Source: Psychrobacter immobilis
GTDB taxonomy: Bacteria > Pseudomonadota > Gammaproteobacteria > Pseudomonadales > Moraxellaceae
Reading direction: 5' to 3'
Length of the DNA stretch: 64,000 bases
Assembly: GCF_904846175.1 (NCBI RefSeq)
Contig: NZ_CAJGZM010000010.1
Location: forward strand, 17,837-81,836
The notes under the pieces are model-generated. The model ran no database searches and was not told where the DNA came from. It saw only the letters and a program-made list of their open reading frames with translations. The first letter of the stretch is position 1, and every line of letters starts with the position of its first letter. Positions 1-8,440 of the stretch are shown here, piece by piece. The position numbers were made by a program, and so were the translations under genes.

Positions 1-417
1 CACAATATGATTCATAATCATACTTGGCATACCATCCAAGTGATTTTCCCACGGAAAATAATCGTACCAATCGCGCCATAATGCTTGGCTTGGCAGCTCC
101 TGCATTTGCGCTTCTTGTACCAACCCTAGATAGCTCACATACACTAGTGCATGACCATCGACGTTGCGGCGATTGGTATCTACGAAAGTATACAGCTGCT
201 CTAAATAACCAAGCGGCTGCTGCGTTTGCTCCTCAACCCATTGACGTACGCCCGCTTGCAAGGAGCGATGTAATGGCATCAATGGCCCATTGGGCAAGAG
301 CTTGCCTTGGTCAACCGTTAAAACGCGCGCGGTGTGCTCAGTAATCGCTACCAGCACGGCGACCACTTCTGTCGTGCCGCTACCTTGTTGATGCGAATGC
401 GAATAAGACAACGTCAT
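1..417 (-). CDS. NadQ-like Nudix-related regulator, N-terminal part (truncated by window edge)
   Basis: Reading leftward from an ATG at 417-415, an open frame of 139 codons runs off the window edge. The translation begins MTLSYSHSHQQGSGTTEVVA and contains VLTVDQGKLLPNGPL, HRSLQAGVRQWVEEQT and GYLEQLYTFVDT. I recognise these as the N-terminal Nudix-like domain of the COG4111/NadQ group, transcriptional repressors of NAD synthesis in proteobacteria. The Nudix box is degenerate, which fits a ligand-sensing rather than hydrolytic domain. The gene diverges from nadA-nadB, whose promoter carries a perfect palindrome, so a role in repressing nadAB is likely. The DNA-binding C-terminus lies outside the window. 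The frame on the opposite strand at 24-344 resembles nothing and is a shadow. The assignment rests on remembered similarity plus context. Confidence 0.75.
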   Translation of the reverse strand, partial: MTLSYSHSHQQGSGTTEVVAVLVAITEHTARVLTVDQGKLLPNGPLMPLHRSLQAGVRQWVEEQTQQPLGYLEQLYTFVDTNRRNVDGHALVYVSYLGLVQEAQMQELPSQALWRDWYDYFPWENHLDGMPSMIMNHIV

Positions 418-505
418 GGCTCTAAGGGTTTCCTTTATATGTAAACATGAAATGGAAGTTTCAAAAATGAGGTGTTTATAACCTCGCTTAGTATAGCGTG
501 AATCG

Positions 506-522
506 AAAGCTATCATAGCTTT
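506..522. repeat. perfect 8-1-8 inverted repeat in the nadQ-nadA intergenic region
   Basis: AAAGCTAT, one C, then ATAGCTTT. It lies about 90 bp upstream of the nadQ-like start codon on that gene's side of the 318-bp divergent region. It could be an operator or a small hairpin in the regulator's leader. Its sequence differs from the palindrome at 629-649. No function can be assigned. Confidence 0.4.
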
Positions 523-622
523 GGGTTGTAAATAGACATTATTAAAGGCAATAAAAAAGATAGCCAGCAAGGTAATTTTTGACGGATTATGTATCGTTTT
601 AGAAGCAGACTATAAAAAATAC

Positions 623-650
623 TTGTATTTATGCTCAAAATGAGCATAAT
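623..650 (+). promoter_or_regulatory. nadAB promoter with an operator palindrome between -35 and -10
   Basis: A -35-like TTGTAT (623-628) and a -10-like CATAAT (645-650) are separated by 16 bp. The spacer and the first part of the -10 are filled by a perfect inverted repeat at 629-649: TTATGCTCA, AAA, TGAGCATAA. A repressor bound here would block RNA polymerase directly. With a NadQ-like regulator transcribed divergently and nadA starting at 736, this is the obvious NAD-responsive operator. The predicted 5' leader is about 80 nt. The -35 is imperfect, so transcription could be weak or need relief of repression. Confidence 0.65.
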
Positions 651-735
651 TAAAACACTTTATTTATTCACCGTATTTAACTGTCTTATTTCTAACAACA
701 CTTCATTTGTCGTTAATGTACTAAAGGTTGCACTT

Positions 736-1875
736 ATGAAAAATTATCCCTATGACGCCCCTATCATGAGCACTGACAATCGCATTGCGACTCAGATGAA
801 TATCGAATACGCCAAAGCTAAAATACCAGCAGATTTGCCACGTGCTGAACGTCTCGCTGTTGAAGATAATATTAAGCAACTGTTGAAAGAGCATAATGCA
901 GTATTGGTTGCCCATTACTATGTCGATCCTTTTATTCAGGATTTGGCATTGGCAACGGGCGGTTGTGTTGGTGATTCGCTCGAAATGGCGCGCTTTGGGC
1001 AAGCGCATAGTGCGCAGACATTGGTCGTCGCTGGCGTCCGCTTTATGGGTGAGTCAGCAAAAATACTGAGTATGGAAAAAACAGTACTCATGCCAGATTT
1101 GGAAGCGGAATGTTCGCTTGATTTGGGCTGCCCTGCTGATGAGTTCTCTGCCTTTTGTGATGCCCACCCTGAACGAACTGTGGTGGTTTATGCCAATACC
1201 AGCGCTGCTGTGAAAGCCCGCGCTGATTGGGTGGTAACTTCGTCGGTTGGTATCGATATCGTCCGTCATTTGCATGCTAAAGGTGAACCAATCATCTGGG
1301 GGCCTGACCGCCATTTGGGTAAATACATCACGCAAGAGACAGGCGCAGATATGCTGCTTTGGCAAGGTTCATGCTTAGTGCATAATGAGTTTAAAGCGAC
1401 TGAGCTCATGCAATTAAAAAAAGAGCATCCAAATGCCAAAGTATTGGTGCACCCTGAATCACCTGATAGCGTGGTAGCACTTGCCGACGTGGTTGGCTCG
1501 ACCAGTAAGCTATTACAATCGACTTATGAGATGGATGCCGACACCTTTATCGTTGCTACCGATTTGGGCATCTTACACGAGATGCAAAAACGCTCGCCAC
1601 ATAAACGTTTCTTAGCCGCACCAACAGCGGGTGAAAGCGCCAGCTGTAAGAGCTGCGCTTTTTGTCCGTGGATGGCAATGAATGGTTTAAAAGGTATCGA
1701 GCAATGCTTGATGAATAATAGCGGTGAAGTATTGATGACGCATGAGCTAGCAGCAGCAGCCAAAAAGCCACTACAACGTATGCTTGATTTTGCCGAAGCG
1801 CAAAAGCAACGCGTAGCCGCGAGCGGTGATATTGTCAAAGATCGCGAGTTATTTGCCAATGTCGGAGCGGCCTAA
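736..1875 (+). CDS. nadA: quinolinate synthase NadA
   Basis: 4Fe-4S enzyme that condenses iminoaspartate with dihydroxyacetone phosphate to give quinolinate in de novo NAD synthesis; cytosolic. The 379-residue product closely follows E. coli Nad[85 protein letters not shown]. Cysteines able to ligate the cluster are present in [17 protein letters not shown] and SCKSCAFC. The frame is open from 631, but that ATG lies inside the operator palindrome. The ATG at 736 follows AAAGG with about 8 nt spacing and is chosen. The stop is one base before the nadB start, so the two genes form an operon. Confidence 0.97.
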   Translation: MKNYPYDAPIMSTDNRIATQMNIEYAKAKIPADLPRAERLAVEDNIKQLLKEHNAVLVAHYYVDPFIQDLALATGGCVGDSLEMARFGQAHSAQTLVVAGVRFMGESAKILSMEKTVLMPDLEAECSLDLGCPADEFSAFCDAHPERTVVVYANTSAAVKARADWVVTSSVGIDIVRHLHAKGEPIIWGPDRHLGKYITQETGADMLLWQGSCLVHNEFKATELMQLKKEHPNAKVLVHPESPDSVVALADVVGSTSKLLQSTYEMDADTFIVATDLGILHEMQKRSPHKRFLAAPTAGESASCKSCAFCPWMAMNGLKGIEQCLMNNSGEVLMTHELAAAAKKPLQRMLDFAEAQKQRVAASGDIVKDRELFANVGAA

Positions 1876-1876
1876 T

Positions 1877-3802
1877 ATGAGCGAGGTACGGTCAGCTGAT
1901 AAGGTAAATACTCATAATTCTACGGATATTATACAGACAGATGTACTTATTATTGGTGCTGGCCTTGCCGGTTTAAGTACTGCGCTAGCCTTGCCGAAAT
2001 CGCTAAATATTACCGTATTAAGTAAAGCGGCATTGGAGGTTTGCTCAAGCCATTATGCCCAAGGCGGAATTGCAGCCAGTCTAGATAAGAATGACCGTGT
2101 CGCTGACCATATTGCGGATACGCTCATCGCTGGAGCGGGATTATGCGAAGCTGACAATACCACTAGTATCCTAAGCGCCGGACAGCAAGCGGTGCAATGG
2201 TTGTGTGAACAAGGTGTGCCCTTTACACTGATTCCCAAGCAGGAAAGACAGCAGCGTGATAATGCAAATCCTTTAGCGGCATTACAGACCAGCGATTTGC
2301 ATCTCACCAAAGAAGGTGGTCATGGCTGTCGAAGGGTCGCCCATGCCGATGATGCAACCGGTCGCCACGTGATGGAGGCTTTAGCAACAAAGGTAAAAGC
2401 TGCGCGCAATATTACTATTCTGCCCTACCATGAAGCATTGAGCCTGTTAAAAGATAGCGCTAATCCAAATAAGCAATGCCAAGGTGCGCTCGTTTTTGAC
2501 CATAGCATCCAGCGCCAATTAACTTTTCATAGTCGCGCTGTCGTATTAGCTAGTGGTGGTTTAGGGCAATTATTTAAGCGTGCCAGCGCGCCGAATGTCT
2601 GTGTCGGCGATGGCGTGATGATGGCGTGGCAAGCAGGCTGCCGCTTGGCAAATCTAGAGTTTATCCAGTTTCATCCGACTGGCTTAGCCTTAGACGATAG
2701 TAGTTTTTTGATATCAGAAGCGCTACGCGGTGAAGGTGGACGGTTATATTGCCCACAAACTGGTAAGCGTTTCATGCTTGATGTTGATAAGCGCGCAGAA
2801 CTGGCACCGCGAGATATCGTCGCACGTGCCATAGCTGAGCAAATCAACGATAACGGTCTAGGTTACGTCAATCTTGATGTCAGTCACTTGCCAGCGGAAT
2901 TTTTGCGCGAGCATTTTCCGCAGATTTATAAAACCCTATTAGAGCTTGGCATTGATATCACAAAACAACCTATTCCCGTTGCGCCGACTGCTCATTACAG
3001 CTGTGGCGGTGTAGTGACAGATGCTAATGGCGTAACCGATGTGTCAGGGCTTTATGCTGCTGGCGAAGTCGCTTATACAGGCCTGCATGGGGCAAATCGC
3101 TTAGCGAGTAATTCATTACTAGAGTGCGTAGTAGTTGGGCGCAATATCGCCGCTGACTTGCCACGTTATTTAGCAGCAATAGATAAAATGGATACAACGG
3201 TAAGTAATGCTAATTTAAAACAGTTAGCTTCTGATATTTGGTTACCGCCAACCCTTAAAAACACTCAGGTTATTACCCTACCTGCCATTACCATACCTTT
3301 ATTTAATGCTTATCAATATAACAATCTGAAACGTGGCTTACATCTTGATACTAAAGTTACTGACATTAACGAAATAACTGCGCAGCTAAAAATATTGATG
3401 ACCAACAACATGGGCATCACCCGTAGTGCTGAGCAGCTAACACAAGCACTAATACAAATTCAACAATGGCAACAGAGCATTGGTTTAGCTGAGCCTAAGC
3501 ATCCTAATACAAATAATGAGAATACACCTACTAGCGTAAATGAGCTGGCAGATTTTCAATTATCCAGACAATTACAATTAGCGACCTTAGTTATCGAGTC
3601 CGCTTATCAACGTCTTGAGAGCCGCGGCGGTCATTACCGTCAGGATTATCCACAGTTAGCGACTGTACCCAAAACAAGTGTGATTGAGCCTCTACTAGAG
3701 AGACCGAAAAAACAGAGCCTTTCCCGTGCTAAGCCTGTCAAACAAATTCAAAGCCAGTTATCTTTATCTAACAAAGATGATGCACTAGCAGGCATCTGCT
3801 AA
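1877..3802 (+). CDS. nadB: L-aspartate oxidase NadB
   Basis: FAD enzyme oxidising L-aspartate to iminoaspartate for NadA. The 641-residue product has the Rossmann motif GAGLAG at about residue 27, then SSHYAQGGIAA, EFIQFHPTG, SEALRGEGG, APRDIVARAI, HYSCGGV and GLHGANRLASNSLLE, all NadB/succinate dehydrogenase flavoprotein signatures. It is about 100 residues longer than E. coli NadB (about 540), mostly through looser C-terminal sequence rich in Gln, Asn and Thr and a basic/Ser-rich tail. The start ATG at 1877 is one base after the nadA stop and is preceded by GGAG within the end of nadA. In-frame ATGs at 1826 and 1859 lie inside nadA and are not favoured. Confidence 0.95.
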   Translation: MSEVRSADKVNTHNSTDIIQTDVLIIGAGLAGLSTALALPKSLNITVLSKAALEVCSSHYAQGGIAASLDKNDRVADHIADTLIAGAGLCEADNTTSILSAGQQAVQWLCEQGVPFTLIPKQERQQRDNANPLAALQTSDLHLTKEGGHGCRRVAHADDATGRHVMEALATKVKAARNITILPYHEALSLLKDSANPNKQCQGALVFDHSIQRQLTFHSRAVVLASGGLGQLFKRASAPNVCVGDGVMMAWQAGCRLANLEFIQFHPTGLALDDSSFLISEALRGEGGRLYCPQTGKRFMLDVDKRAELAPRDIVARAIAEQINDNGLGYVNLDVSHLPAEFLREHFPQIYKTLLELGIDITKQPIPVAPTAHYSCGGVVTDANGVTDVSGLYAAGEVAYTGLHGANRLASNSLLECVVVGRNIAADLPRYLAAIDKMDTTVSNANLKQLASDIWLPPTLKNTQVITLPAITIPLFNAYQYNNLKRGLHLDTKVTDINEITAQLKILMTNNMGITRSAEQLTQALIQIQQWQQSIGLAEPKHPNTNNENTPTSVNELADFQLSRQLQLATLVIESAYQRLESRGGHYRQDYPQLATVPKTSVIEPLLERPKKQSLSRAKPVKQIQSQLSLSNKDDALAGIC

Positions 3803-3925
3803 TCCACCCTAAACTGGTACATTCATGTCGAATTTTGCTTGGGGATTTTCCGTATTGATAGCCTGATATGATACAATCTCCAGCTTCCTAAAAACGCCTT
3901 GTTACAAACTGACGAGCCTGCTGAC

Positions 3926-4837
3926 ATGCAAAGCCTGATTACCCTTGTTTTGGTCTTAATGCCGATGTTTATTGGCTTTGCCATACCATCAAACCCAACC
4001 ATGACTAAGCTTGCCGATAAAGGCTTGTCTTATTTGGTCTTTATCATCCTAGGTTTGATTGGTATTGAGCTGGCACAAGTCGAAGGGCTTGGCAGCCAAA
4101 TAGGCGAAATCGCGCTTTATGTCACCATATTATCGATACTAACGATTGGCACCGGCTTATTTGCACTCATGCTGTTTGACCGTCTGCGTCCATGGCATGC
4201 CAAAAAACCTAGCGTCAAATCTAAAGAGCACCGTGTCAGTATTCGCGGTAGCCTAGCACAAGTGTTTTGCGTGGCGATTGGCTTTGTGATTGGCTATTTC
4301 TTGCCCGCCGATTATATACCACCCGAAAACACCATGACCGCAATGCTCATGATATTAATCTTACTGGTCGGTATTGGGTTAAAAGGCTCGGGCATTACCT
4401 TAAAAGAAGTGTTACTCAATAAACGCGGCGTTGAAATGAGCGTTATTTTTACGCTATCGGTATTGGTTGGCGGGCTTATCTTTGCGCTGATGTTCAGCGA
4501 TGTGTCATGGACAAAAGGTTTGGCACTGGCATCAGGGTTTGGTTGGTATTCACTATCAGCGATTATTATGACCGATGCTTATGGCGCGGTTTGGGGCAGT
4601 GTGGCGCTATTTAATGACTTGGTACGTGAGTTCTTTGCGCTATTGTTTATTCCCGTCTTTATGCGTAAATATCCGTCAGCAGCGGTTGGGCTTGGTGGCG
4701 CGACCAGTTTAGACTTTACCTTACCGATTATTCAACAATCTGGTGGTCTAAAAGTCGTGCCACTGGCGATTAGTTTTGGTTTTATTATTAATATTGTCTC
4801 GCCAGTGCTAATGGTGTTGTTTTCGGCGTTGGGGTAA
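3926..4837 (+). CDS. lysO: LysO-type lysine exporter (YbjE/DUF340 family)
   Basis: A 303-residue, highly hydrophobic inner-membrane protein. Two DUF340-like halves can be seen: an N-terminal set of helices (FIGFAIPSNP, LVFIILGLIGIELA) and a C-terminal half with the family's conserved GFGWYSLSAIIMTDAYG, ALFNDLVREFFAL and GATSLDFTLPIIQQSGG. E. coli LysO (YbjE, about 299 residues) exports L-lysine and matches this layout closely. The frame is open from a TTG at 3899, but the ATG at 3926 starts the conserved alignment. The Shine-Dalgarno is poor for either start. It stands alone, and its 3' end faces the lipoprotein cluster. Confidence 0.85.
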   Translation: MQSLITLVLVLMPMFIGFAIPSNPTMTKLADKGLSYLVFIILGLIGIELAQVEGLGSQIGEIALYVTILSILTIGTGLFALMLFDRLRPWHAKKPSVKSKEHRVSIRGSLAQVFCVAIGFVIGYFLPADYIPPENTMTAMLMILILLVGIGLKGSGITLKEVLLNKRGVEMSVIFTLSVLVGGLIFALMFSDVSWTKGLALASGFGWYSLSAIIMTDAYGAVWGSVALFNDLVREFFALLFIPVFMRKYPSAAVGLGGATSLDFTLPIIQQSGGLKVVPLAISFGFIINIVSPVLMVLFSALG

Positions 4838-4873
4838 GTATAATTTTTAAAGGTTGATGAAAATCAGTCGTTA

Positions 4874-5560
4874 TTATTCAAACAGCTCACAGTGCTTGGC
4901 ATATTCACCATATTTTCTGGTATAAGAGACATACTCAAGATTCATTAAATCAGTCACTTCACTACTTGCTAGCAACGTTACTCGGCTCTGTTTTGACTTA
5001 ACATCCTTCAGTGTAAGCGCTTGAAAGTTGCGGTCTATGTTATCTGTATCTAAAACAAAGTCCTTATTTGAGCAATCATAAGTATGGATACGCTTAGCAT
5101 CGATATTATGCTGCAATGCTAAAGTATTCTTGACAATAAGCGCACGACTACGCGCTAAAGAGCCTTTATTGATTTCATTTGTTGCTATATGACCAAAAAT
5201 AAAAATATTGGCTTTTGGATAATCATTAAGACTTTCTACTAACTTCACAAATTCTGTATCATAAATAGCAGGTAATTGACTGCTCATTAGCGGAAAAAAT
5301 CCATTGAATTCCATTTCCAGTCCGCCCACATCAACCTCTATTGGACAGCCTTTAATATCTACCACTACGTTAGGTGGCGTTTCAGGGCATTCGTCTATAG
5401 CATTAAGTACACCGTCACCATCTGAATCAATCTCTGCTTGCATCGTCCTGATGATTTCATGTTGAGCTGCATCTTTAGAAGGCGCCGTTGGGGTAGTTTG
5501 GCAGCCAGCTAAACTGCTAAAGACTATTAATAATAAAACACTGTAAGGTTTGTTTCTCAT
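4874..5560 (-). CDS. OmpA-family lipoprotein with thrombospondin type-3-like repeat (copy C)
   Basis: 228 residues. Residues 1-20 are a lipoprotein signal ending in LAGC, with Gln at +2, which predicts outer-membrane sorting. A calcium-binding TSP3-like stretch follows (DSDGDGVLNAIDECPETPP, with a partner Cys in DIKGCP). The C-terminal 130 residues look like a degenerate OmpA peptidoglycan-binding domain, with KGSLARSRALIVKNTL matching the NxxLSxxRA helix and a terminal SRVTLLA strand. The usual arginine/aspartate pair that grips diaminopimelate is not obvious, so peptidoglycan binding is uncertain. It is the last of three tandem paralogues on this strand. The likely role is envelope structure or adhesion. 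Confidence 0.8.
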   Translation of the reverse strand: MRNKPYSVLLLIVFSSLAGCQTTPTAPSKDAAQHEIIRTMQAEIDSDGDGVLNAIDECPETPPNVVVDIKGCPIEVDVGGLEMEFNGFFPLMSSQLPAIYDTEFVKLVESLNDYPKANIFIFGHIATNEINKGSLARSRALIVKNTLALQHNIDAKRIHTYDCSNKDFVLDTDNIDRNFQALTLKDVKSKQSRVTLLASSEVTDLMNLEYVSYTRKYGEYAKHCELFE

Positions 5561-5639
5561 TACTATTCTCTTTAACTAAGTTTAGAAGCTATTCTTAATT
5601 TATATTAAGCGGACAGTTATCAATCGACAATAATCCTAT

Positions 5640-6302
5640 TCAAAATTCGATACACCTGTTTGAGCTTGAATCGTTTTGATAATAATTAGCTTTCTGGCTT
5701 TTTGAATCGGTTACTAAGCTATAAACTCTACGATTCATAGATCTCCCTTCTTCGGTATCAGAACGTGCAATAGGACCTCCAATACCGCAATCGAAAGTAG
5801 TCAAACGACTAGACTCAATTTTATGCTTTAAAATTAGGTAGTTTTTAACAATGAGCGCTCTATTCTTAGCTAGCGAGTTTGATTGCAACATTGAGATAGA
5901 AGCTTCACTGACCTCATCCTCCGAGACATGAGCTTCAATTTTTATAGTAGCCGTATTATAGTTATTCATCTGTTCTGCTACTCTATCAAGTTCATCATGA
6001 TACTGTGGCAATAATTCACTGCTGTCTTTGGTAAAAAAAGCACGATACTCCATCATTGGAGGCATACCAATAAGACTTGTAACCTCAGGACAGCCTCTTT
6101 CGCCTACTACCACGTTCTCTGTCGTATTTGGACATTGATCTATATGATCAGGGACACCATCGCCATCGCTATCTAAATTGACCATTATATTTGGCATCTT
6201 AATAGTTTGGCTTGTTTGCTTAGACAAGTCAGCCGTTTAACATCCGGATAGCATTAAGACGCTGATTGAAATTACAAGCGTACTTCTTAACAGCATTAGC
6301 AT
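5640..6302 (-). pseudogene. OmpA-family lipoprotein (copy B), broken by a stop right after the lipobox Cys
   Basis: From an ATG at 6302-6300, preceded by AAAGG with 7 nt spacing, the frame encodes a signal peptide of 21 residues ending LMLSGC. It is followed immediately by TAA (6239-6237). The same frame then continues uninterrupted to 5640: TADLSKQTSQTIK, TSP3-like DSDGDGVPDHIDQCPN, and an OmpA-like domain with NSLAKNRALIVKNYL and MNRRVYSLV. Both flanking paralogues have Cys-Gln at this place, so a single CAA-to-TAA change explains the stop. A TTG at 6227 could restart translation but has no Shine-Dalgarno and would give a protein without a signal. Alternatives are a sequencing error or readthrough. 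Confidence 0.8.
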
Positions 6303-6313
6303 GTCTTATACCT

Positions 6314-7012
6314 TTAAAATTGCTGGCAAAATTCTTTATAGTACGTGAGTGAGTGCTCATTACCACTGCCCGTATAAAAATCATCTGCCTTTAACGCTTT
6401 ACCATAAATACGCTGGTTCATTGAAGCGCCTTCCTCAGTATCATTAGGTGCAATCGGCATACTATCAACGCAATCAAACGTATAGATTTTATCAGCAGCT
6501 ATATTTCTCTTAACCAAAGCAGTTTTTATTATCTGTGCCCGCTCACGTCCTAATGGGTGTTTATCAGCTTTTACTTGATTCATCTTCCCATCTATATCTA
6601 CTGATTTTTGCGCAGCTTCAGGCTCCGAGATGTGACCAGATAACACTACCACCAGATCAGGATCGCTATGCATTTTTTCCGCTACTTTCTCCACTTCTAT
6701 CAAGTACTTCGTTTGCAACTCATTACTATTGCGCTCAAAGAACACTCTTAGCTCCATCATAAAATTACCTATTAAATTCACCGCTACTGGACAGCCATAC
6801 TCATCCGCCACTACTCCTTCAGGAGTGTTCGGACAGTTATCTATAATGTCAGGGACGCCATCATTGTCTGTATCTGCAAGTGGCTCTATCAGGACTTTAG
6901 GTGTGTTATATGACTCTTTGTGGATTAAAATTTTTGTGGGTACGGGTTGACAGGAAGCTAACATAAAACTAGCTATTACCACGCCTATCATCATCCATGA
7001 CTTATTTTTCAT
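6314..7012 (-). CDS. OmpA-family lipoprotein with thrombospondin type-3-like repeat (copy A)
   Basis: 232 residues. The lipoprotein signal ends LASC at residue 21 with Gln at +2. A TSP3-like acidic segment (DTDNDGVPDIIDNCPNTPE, then DEYGCP) is followed by an OmpA-like domain containing ELRVFFERNSNEL, the helix RERAQIIKTALVKRN and MNQRIYGKAL. It is the promoter-proximal member of the tandem array, with only 11 bp between its stop and the start of copy B, so A and B were probably cotranscribed. A conserved Cys in TFDC (also in B, and as TYDC in C) may pair with a Cys near the C-terminus. Function beyond the envelope is unknown. Confidence 0.8.
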   Translation of the reverse strand: MKNKSWMMIGVVIASFMLASCQPVPTKILIHKESYNTPKVLIEPLADTDNDGVPDIIDNCPNTPEGVVADEYGCPVAVNLIGNFMMELRVFFERNSNELQTKYLIEVEKVAEKMHSDPDLVVVLSGHISEPEAAQKSVDIDGKMNQVKADKHPLGRERAQIIKTALVKRNIAADKIYTFDCVDSMPIAPNDTEEGASMNQRIYGKALKADDFYTGSGNEHSLTYYKEFCQQF

Positions 7013-7050
7013 ACGCCATCCTCAGTTCATCTAAGAGTTCATCTAAAACC

Positions 7051-8334
7051 CTAAACTCCACTCGCTTGCTTAGCAAACAACCGCATCAAGGGTTTGATTT
7101 TGCTCACGCGATACATACCTTCATTACGAAGTTGTTGAATCGGACGCATCTGAGCCAGCGAGCCTGCAAACAGCCAGTTAAGCGCCGAAAAGCTGTGCAT
7201 CATCAGACTATTATGCGGACGACGCAAACGCTCATAACTACGCAAGGTTTGGTTCGTGCCCCAGAGTTTATTGCCACTGCGCGCATAGTCATGGGTGAGT
7301 TGCTCACTTAATGCCTTCACATCAAGCATGCCCAAATTCAATCCCTGACCTGCCAGCGGATGCACGCCATGTGCCGCATCACCGATTAGGACTAAATTAT
7401 CAGCAACATAGCTTTTTGCTTGCTGCGCGGCTAACGGAAAGCTAGCGATGGATTCAATCTCATGGATAGCACCCAGCTCATAATTGCTGGCAGCAGCCAG
7501 TTTATCAGCGATATAGCGCGGCGTTTCTTCTAGCAATGCCAATGCTTGATTGCGTGGTAGTGTCCATACAATCGATTGCCAATGCTGTGGATTGGTTTTA
7601 TCTTCATCCGTGATATCGGCTAATGGCAATAATGCCAATGTACCTGTCGGCAGCATGGCTTGACGGGCGGTCGCTCGGTGCGGCTTGTCGGTTTGAATGG
7701 CGCAGCAAATCGCAGTTTGCTTATAATCAAGCACATCTAGTTCAATTGCCGCCTGCTTGCGCACAAACGAGCCGCGACCGTCAGCACCAACCAATAAACG
7801 CGCGTCAATCACACTGCCGTCATCTAGCGTCACACGGTAACCTTGTGCGCTACCAAGCCAGTCCATATTGACAACCTTATGCCCATCGATAACGGTTAGG
7901 TATTGACTGACATTAGAGGCAGATAAACGCTGCCATAATGCATGTTCGATAACGGCGGGCTCAACCATACTACCGAGCATTTTCGGCTCAGAGTTTTGAT
8001 TACTGCTATTACTATTACGAGCATCACCACTATTACCAAACAGTAGCTCGCCCCTACCGTTTAGTTGCCAAACCTGCATTTGCGAATAATCGGCTTTACG
8101 CTCTGATGCCGCTATCTTTTGCCAAGCGCCTACGTCTTTTAGTAAGTTAATACTGGCAAGGCTTAATGCATAAACGCGCGCATCCCGCTTGCCAAGCACC
8201 TGTTGCCAATCTGATTCATCACGTTGCGGGCGTGCATCAATGAGCGTCACTGGCATTTCAGCTTGCGCCAGTTTTAGCGCAAGCGTCGCACCGACGATAC
8301 CGCCACCGATAATCAGCGTATTGTTATTTTTCAT
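7051..8334 (-). CDS. UbiH/UbiF/VisC-family FAD monooxygenase (ubiquinone biosynthesis)
   Basis: 427 residues. The N-terminal FAD motif is TLIIGGGIVGATLALKLA. DARVYALSLASINLL is the family's substrate-side signature, LLVGADGRGSFVR carries the DG motif, and LIGDAAHGVHPLAGQGLNLGMLD is the GD/FAD-ribityl motif. Enzymes of this class hydroxylate the benzoquinone ring at C5, C1 or C6. The DARVYA pattern is nearer UbiF/UbiI than UbiH, but the exact position cannot be settled by eye. The start has AAAGGA about 6 nt upstream. A second family member, ubiH-like, lies 106 bp upstream on the same strand, so they probably form an operon. Confidence 0.85.
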   Translation of the reverse strand: MKNNNTLIIGGGIVGATLALKLAQAEMPVTLIDARPQRDESDWQQVLGKRDARVYALSLASINLLKDVGAWQKIAASERKADYSQMQVWQLNGRGELLFGNSGDARNSNSSNQNSEPKMLGSMVEPAVIEHALWQRLSASNVSQYLTVIDGHKVVNMDWLGSAQGYRVTLDDGSVIDARLLVGADGRGSFVRKQAAIELDVLDYKQTAICCAIQTDKPHRATARQAMLPTGTLALLPLADITDEDKTNPQHWQSIVWTLPRNQALALLEETPRYIADKLAAASNYELGAIHEIESIASFPLAAQQAKSYVADNLVLIGDAAHGVHPLAGQGLNLGMLDVKALSEQLTHDYARSGNKLWGTNQTLRSYERLRRPHNSLMMHSFSALNWLFAGSLAQMRPIQQLRNEGMYRVSKIKPLMRLFAKQASGV

Positions 8335-8440
8335 AAAACATCCTTTGTCGCGTCACTCATGCTATCCGCCATGTTTATGAGATTTAGCAGCAGCTGAGAT
8401 TATAGATTTTATTTGCTTAAAAACTTACCAGTATTTTGAA

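Noticed and set aside
24..344. Plus-strand open frame of 106 codons at the left edge
   Set aside because: It overlaps the NadQ-like gene on the minus strand, which has recognisable family motifs; the plus frame has none.
631..735. Upstream extension of nadA from the ATG at 631
   Set aside because: That ATG lies within the palindromic operator and -10 box; the extension is not conserved and the ATG at 736 has a Shine-Dalgarno.
3899..3925. TTG start for the lysine exporter
   Set aside because: The nine added residues are not hydrophobic or conserved; the ATG at 3926 starts the first helix.
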